Origin: Porpolomopsis calyptriformis
Lineage: Eukaryota > Basidiomycota > Agaricomycetes > Agaricales > Hygrophoraceae
NCBI GenBank assembly: GCA_951640195.1
Contig: OX621170.1
Location: 310,001-374,000 of the forward strand
Direction: 5' to 3'
DNA: 64,000 nt
Made by a program: the position numbers and the translations under genes. A model generated the notes under the pieces. That model saw nothing but the letters and a program-made list of their open reading frames with translations, was not told the DNA's origin and ran no database searches. Below, in pieces: positions 60,900 to 64,000 of this stretch; position 1 is the stretch's first letter, and the number at the start of each line of letters is the position of its first letter.

Positions 60900-61381
60900 G
60901 GGTGTGTTAAGGAGAGTGAGGAAAAGAAAGCAGTGTTTTATGTCAAACGGAACAAGTCAGTGAATGTCATAGGCCAAGGAAAGTCGTGCGGGGAACAAAA
61001 AGTGATAACTGTTACAACCCAAATGATCGCCGCTGTTTCTAACTCTTGCGGTTGTCAGACGGAGGCCGCAGAGTGATGGTCTGAAGTGTTTTTGATATTC
61101 AGCGGCATTCCAGAACGAGGGGCCCAATCAGCCTAAACGCAGGCGAGCAAACCGATTATGTTTAGGGCATTTCAGCGGGAGATGGTATGGACTCGGTATA
61201 TGCCGAGTCGGAGTTGGGCACGCCTGAGAGTCGCCTCGAGCAGAAATGTAAATATTATTCAAAAAAAAAAAAACCCTGCCAAGAAGGCTGTTCAGTCATG
61301 CAAACGCTAAACGGAATGGTGTCCTTCTTTGACGTCAATAGTACTCTCTAGCCGTGGCAGAAAGTCGGGCAAACCAACCGA
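60900..61381. other. Intergenic region
   Basis: About 480 bp holding the F-box gene promoter and the terpene synthase 3' flank. An A13 run lies at about 61261-61273. No gene seen. Confidence 0.35.
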
Positions 61382-62594
61382 TCAATCACACCCATCCCCC
61401 GTCGTCTGCAAAATGACGCGACGGGTAGACTTGACCTCCGCTCCATTCTTCCCAAAATATCGCTCGGTTTCAAAGCTCCAATGAAGAGAGCCTAAGCGCG
61501 GGGCGCATGTGCAGAATCAATCTAAGAATTCAATTAGGAGCCGACTCCGTAACCCACCCGTGATCCAGTCCTCCAAACCCAAAACGTACTGGTCCACAGC
61601 GCGATCGAGTTCGGCACCCCACGAGGGCAACAATGCCCGGCTCGCGGTGAATCTAGCAACGGACGCCTTGCACAGTTCACCGACTGCGTCAACCGCCGAC
61701 TGGAGATCGTGTCCTTGGGTGTGCACGAGGATAGGAATCATATTGTGCGTATCACCGCGGGCTTGTTCGACATCGTACGAGAAGACGTCCTGGACGGAGA
61801 AAAGATGCCTCGAACCCTCAGCTTCGTTGCTTCCCAGAATGCCGAAGCAAACAGCACAGCCCGAACTCACGTTTGACCACGTAACCAGATCGTTCGCGGC
61901 TTCGTTGAGGTCACGGATGATGGGATGATCGGCAACCTCCTCCGGGAGATCAATCCCAGCCGCATATTCCATCAGAACAAACACAGGTTTGCACCCACTC
62001 GTGTCGCGTCGCAGACTGATGTATGATTCTAGGTCAAGGATATCCCCACGAGACCGGTCCAAGGATTGTTGAGTCACAGCCTGGAAGAACATGTCCAAAG
62101 TTTCCAGAAAACGTCGCTGGCAACCAGGACCAGCCTTGGGCATCAGCCGCTCCCAGAAACTGACCATCTACTCAGCAGGAACATGACTCAAGGATTCGCG
62201 AAACTACTTGCCTCTTCGCCATTTCCCCAGGTATCGAATCCATCACCTCCGCCTTTGGATGATGCAACACATTCATGATACAGTCTGCCATCCTCTTCGT
62301 CGCCTGCACGTCGAATTTATCCGTCCAGTCGTCTAGGTTGAACAAGTAATTCATAAAGTCAGACACCACCCGCAACTCTTCCTCTCCGCAATCAGGGTAG
62401 CACATAGCCGTCAGCAATCCAGCTTTGAGGCCGCGGAATTTGCTACGGCGTTTGTCGCTCAATCGGCCTCCGTTGATCATCCAGGCTTCTGATTGTGCGG
62501 CAACTGGTTTGCAGAATGGGTTGAGTCGCAGAGGAAAAGTGCAATGGGAAACGAGGTCAGGAAGTGTAATCGGAGTGAAATCATTATCCTGCAT
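61382..62594 (-). CDS. Sesquiterpene synthase (class I terpene cyclase)
   Basis: Exons 62212-62594, 61871-62159, 61558-61789, 61382-61491; 337 aa, the family's normal length, all phases consistent. It should cyclise farnesyl diphosphate to a hydrocarbon. The Asp-rich Mg site reads [14 protein letters not shown] (DDWTD, residues 88-92). The second metal site, split by intron 2, reads [21 protein letters not shown] (NDVFSYDVE, about 224-232). The C-terminal RY pair stands in [11 protein letters not shown] (about 315). [20 protein letters not shown] is also typical. Intron 1 (62160-62211) has a canonical GC donor, AG|GCAAGT, and joins EMAK to SFWERL. No P450 or other tailoring gene is visible in the next 1.4 kb. 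Product cannot be predicted from sequence alone. Confidence 0.92.
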
Positions 62595-64000
62595 CGCAAG
62601 GGCCAGTAGAGCATTAACTAGATGGTGTGCGCAAATAGCTCAGTGGAGCCGTAGGGTGGATGAAAGACGAGAGAAGGACGCGAGACTCTGAAGAAGCGCA
62701 TCTTGGCCGTGCAATAACCCTTTTGTACCATTCTCCTGTGGTCTGCAGGTGTGGTGTCGAACGCACGCAATCAAGCGTCTTCGCCAGCGGAGAAAGCAAT
62801 ATGTGCGGACAATTTCCGGTATCACGCCTGAAGCATGCTCTCTTCCGCAAGCCTGTCGTGGCATTTAGCGGACCCGGTATACCATGTCTCCTCACCTCCG
62901 TCCTGAGGTCAATTTCCAAGCAAAGTCGGGGTAACACTATATGACAACTGGAGTGTTGAATGGCGCCTGTGTTGGATCTTGATCTTGACAAACGAATCCG
63001 CGGGAGAGGGGCATGCCTGTGAGAAGAAAAAGGGTGTCGTGTCGTGTCATTTTCGGACTAACGAGGTCCATTGAATGCCAAGGCGGAGGGCCAACCTGAC
63101 TGGGGCAAACTTAAACGGGCCGAAATGATCATGAAACAAGTGTTAACCGGAACGCCAGTGGGGGCACCAGTCATCCCCTCCGAATGCGGAAACGCAGGTC
63201 CGTCTACATGGTATGCCAAAGGGACAGAAGTGATCATGGCCATCCACATCGCGATAGCATCGGAAACAACTAAGATTGATTGTTGTTGCTGGGAAAGAGT
63301 GAACCGGGAGAGTCAATCGAAATTTGGCGGAATGTATAGATGCTAACGGACGTACGTTCCACCTCCTATTCGCTGACGGTTGGTATACTCAGAATCAAGG
63401 GGGGTGACACTGCCCAACATGATATGTACGTACCCGGAGCCGTGGTGAACACTGAAAGATGAGAGCCCTGTAGAGCAATGATGACAGCGATCTGACGCCC
63501 TGTGGACCCTGAGCTCGGAAATGAAAATAAAAATAAATCATTTCTTTGTTTTTTTCCCGTTAGATCATCAAAAAAAAGTTTCAAGGAATGACGGACGGGG
63601 ACTTACTGCGGATGAGAGAGCCTGTGATATCTACCTGGAATTTGTTAGATGACCGAACGGCGCGATGATAATGTCAATAATCTAATCTAATCAATTCATT
63701 GAGCTTGGTCTCAACAAGGAGGCAATGGGACGGACCATGACCACATACCTGTCATTGAATCGGTAGTTTCGGGTCTCTGGTGCCTTCTGCTAGCGTATTA
63801 GCTGGGATCAGATCGAAACTGTTCTTCTGTGCCTGTGCAGGACAACAGCTACCTGACTGGATGTGTATTATGTAACCCGATCTGTGATACGCCATGGGAA
63901 GCGTAACAGTCCATTCAGCAGCTCAAAACAGTATGTTCTCATTCCTTCAGGCAAACTGATGTTCGTTGCGTGAACACTGAAATAGATCAGCTCCCGTTGC
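62595..64000. other. Upstream of the terpene synthase, no gene recognised
   Basis: 1.4 kb to the window edge. The first 300 bp are the synthase promoter. Around 63058-63346 both strands are open for 60-90 codons without a family match, so an exon of a gene lying to the right is possible. Confidence 0.35.

Noticed and set aside
62640..62720. TAGCTCAGTGG resembling a tRNA A box
   Set aside because: No B box (GGTTCGANNCC) or acceptor stem pairing at the right distance.
63058..63346. Possible gene with both strands open
   Set aside because: No family resemblance on either strand and the window ends too soon to judge.

Overview
The window is nuclear DNA of a filamentous basidiomycete, most likely an Agaricomycete. 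Genes are dense and cut by many 47-65 nt introns. The families point the same way: DUF6534 membrane proteins, a fungal-type sesquiterpene synthase, a Gti1/Pac2 (WOPR) regulator, F-box proteins, and NACHT proteins ending in WD40 or ankyrin repeats. All models were built by hand by matching frame, splice phase and recalled family consensus. Exon coordinates given below are phase-consistent. No database search was run.

Left third (1-26 kb): SPB1 (rRNA 2'-O-methyltransferase, cut by the left edge) is divergent from a four-BRCT Rad4/Dpb11/TopBP1 homologue. A single-pass membrane protein with a Ser/Thr/Pro-rich ectodomain follows. Next come a decayed Crinkler-like gene carrying a perfect hairpin, and a 1440-aa NACHT protein with 13 very similar WD40 repeats. 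After these lie SLX9, a class 3 lipase, an ECM11-domain protein, a DUF6534 membrane protein with three microexons, and a forkhead factor.

Middle (26-40 kb): tRNA-His guanylyltransferase THG1, an acidic conserved protein, the SAGA deubiquitinase UBP8, a SAM-domain protein, a 59-aa acidic protein behind a TATA box, a TMEM53/PaxU-like protein, a multi-pass membrane protein and a mitochondrial ICT1-type release factor. Most of this is housekeeping and conserved between fungi.

Right (40-64 kb): a divergent pair of NACHT-ankyrin paralogues with identical exon lengths upstream of the ankyrin exon. One of them is flanked by a diverged direct repeat. They are followed by a RING-like protein, a 63-aa ORF, TFIIH subunit TFB2, the WOPR regulator with a 2.4 kb upstream region, an F-box protein and a complete sesquiterpene synthase.

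The three NACHT proteins (40.9-48.0 kb and 11.6-16.3 kb) are the accessory, fast-evolving part of the window. They look like fungal nonself-recognition or cell-death receptors. A second recurring oddity is the frequency of GC-AG introns: five are supported by reading frame and family alignment. No tRNA, rRNA, CRISPR array or recognisable transposase was seen.
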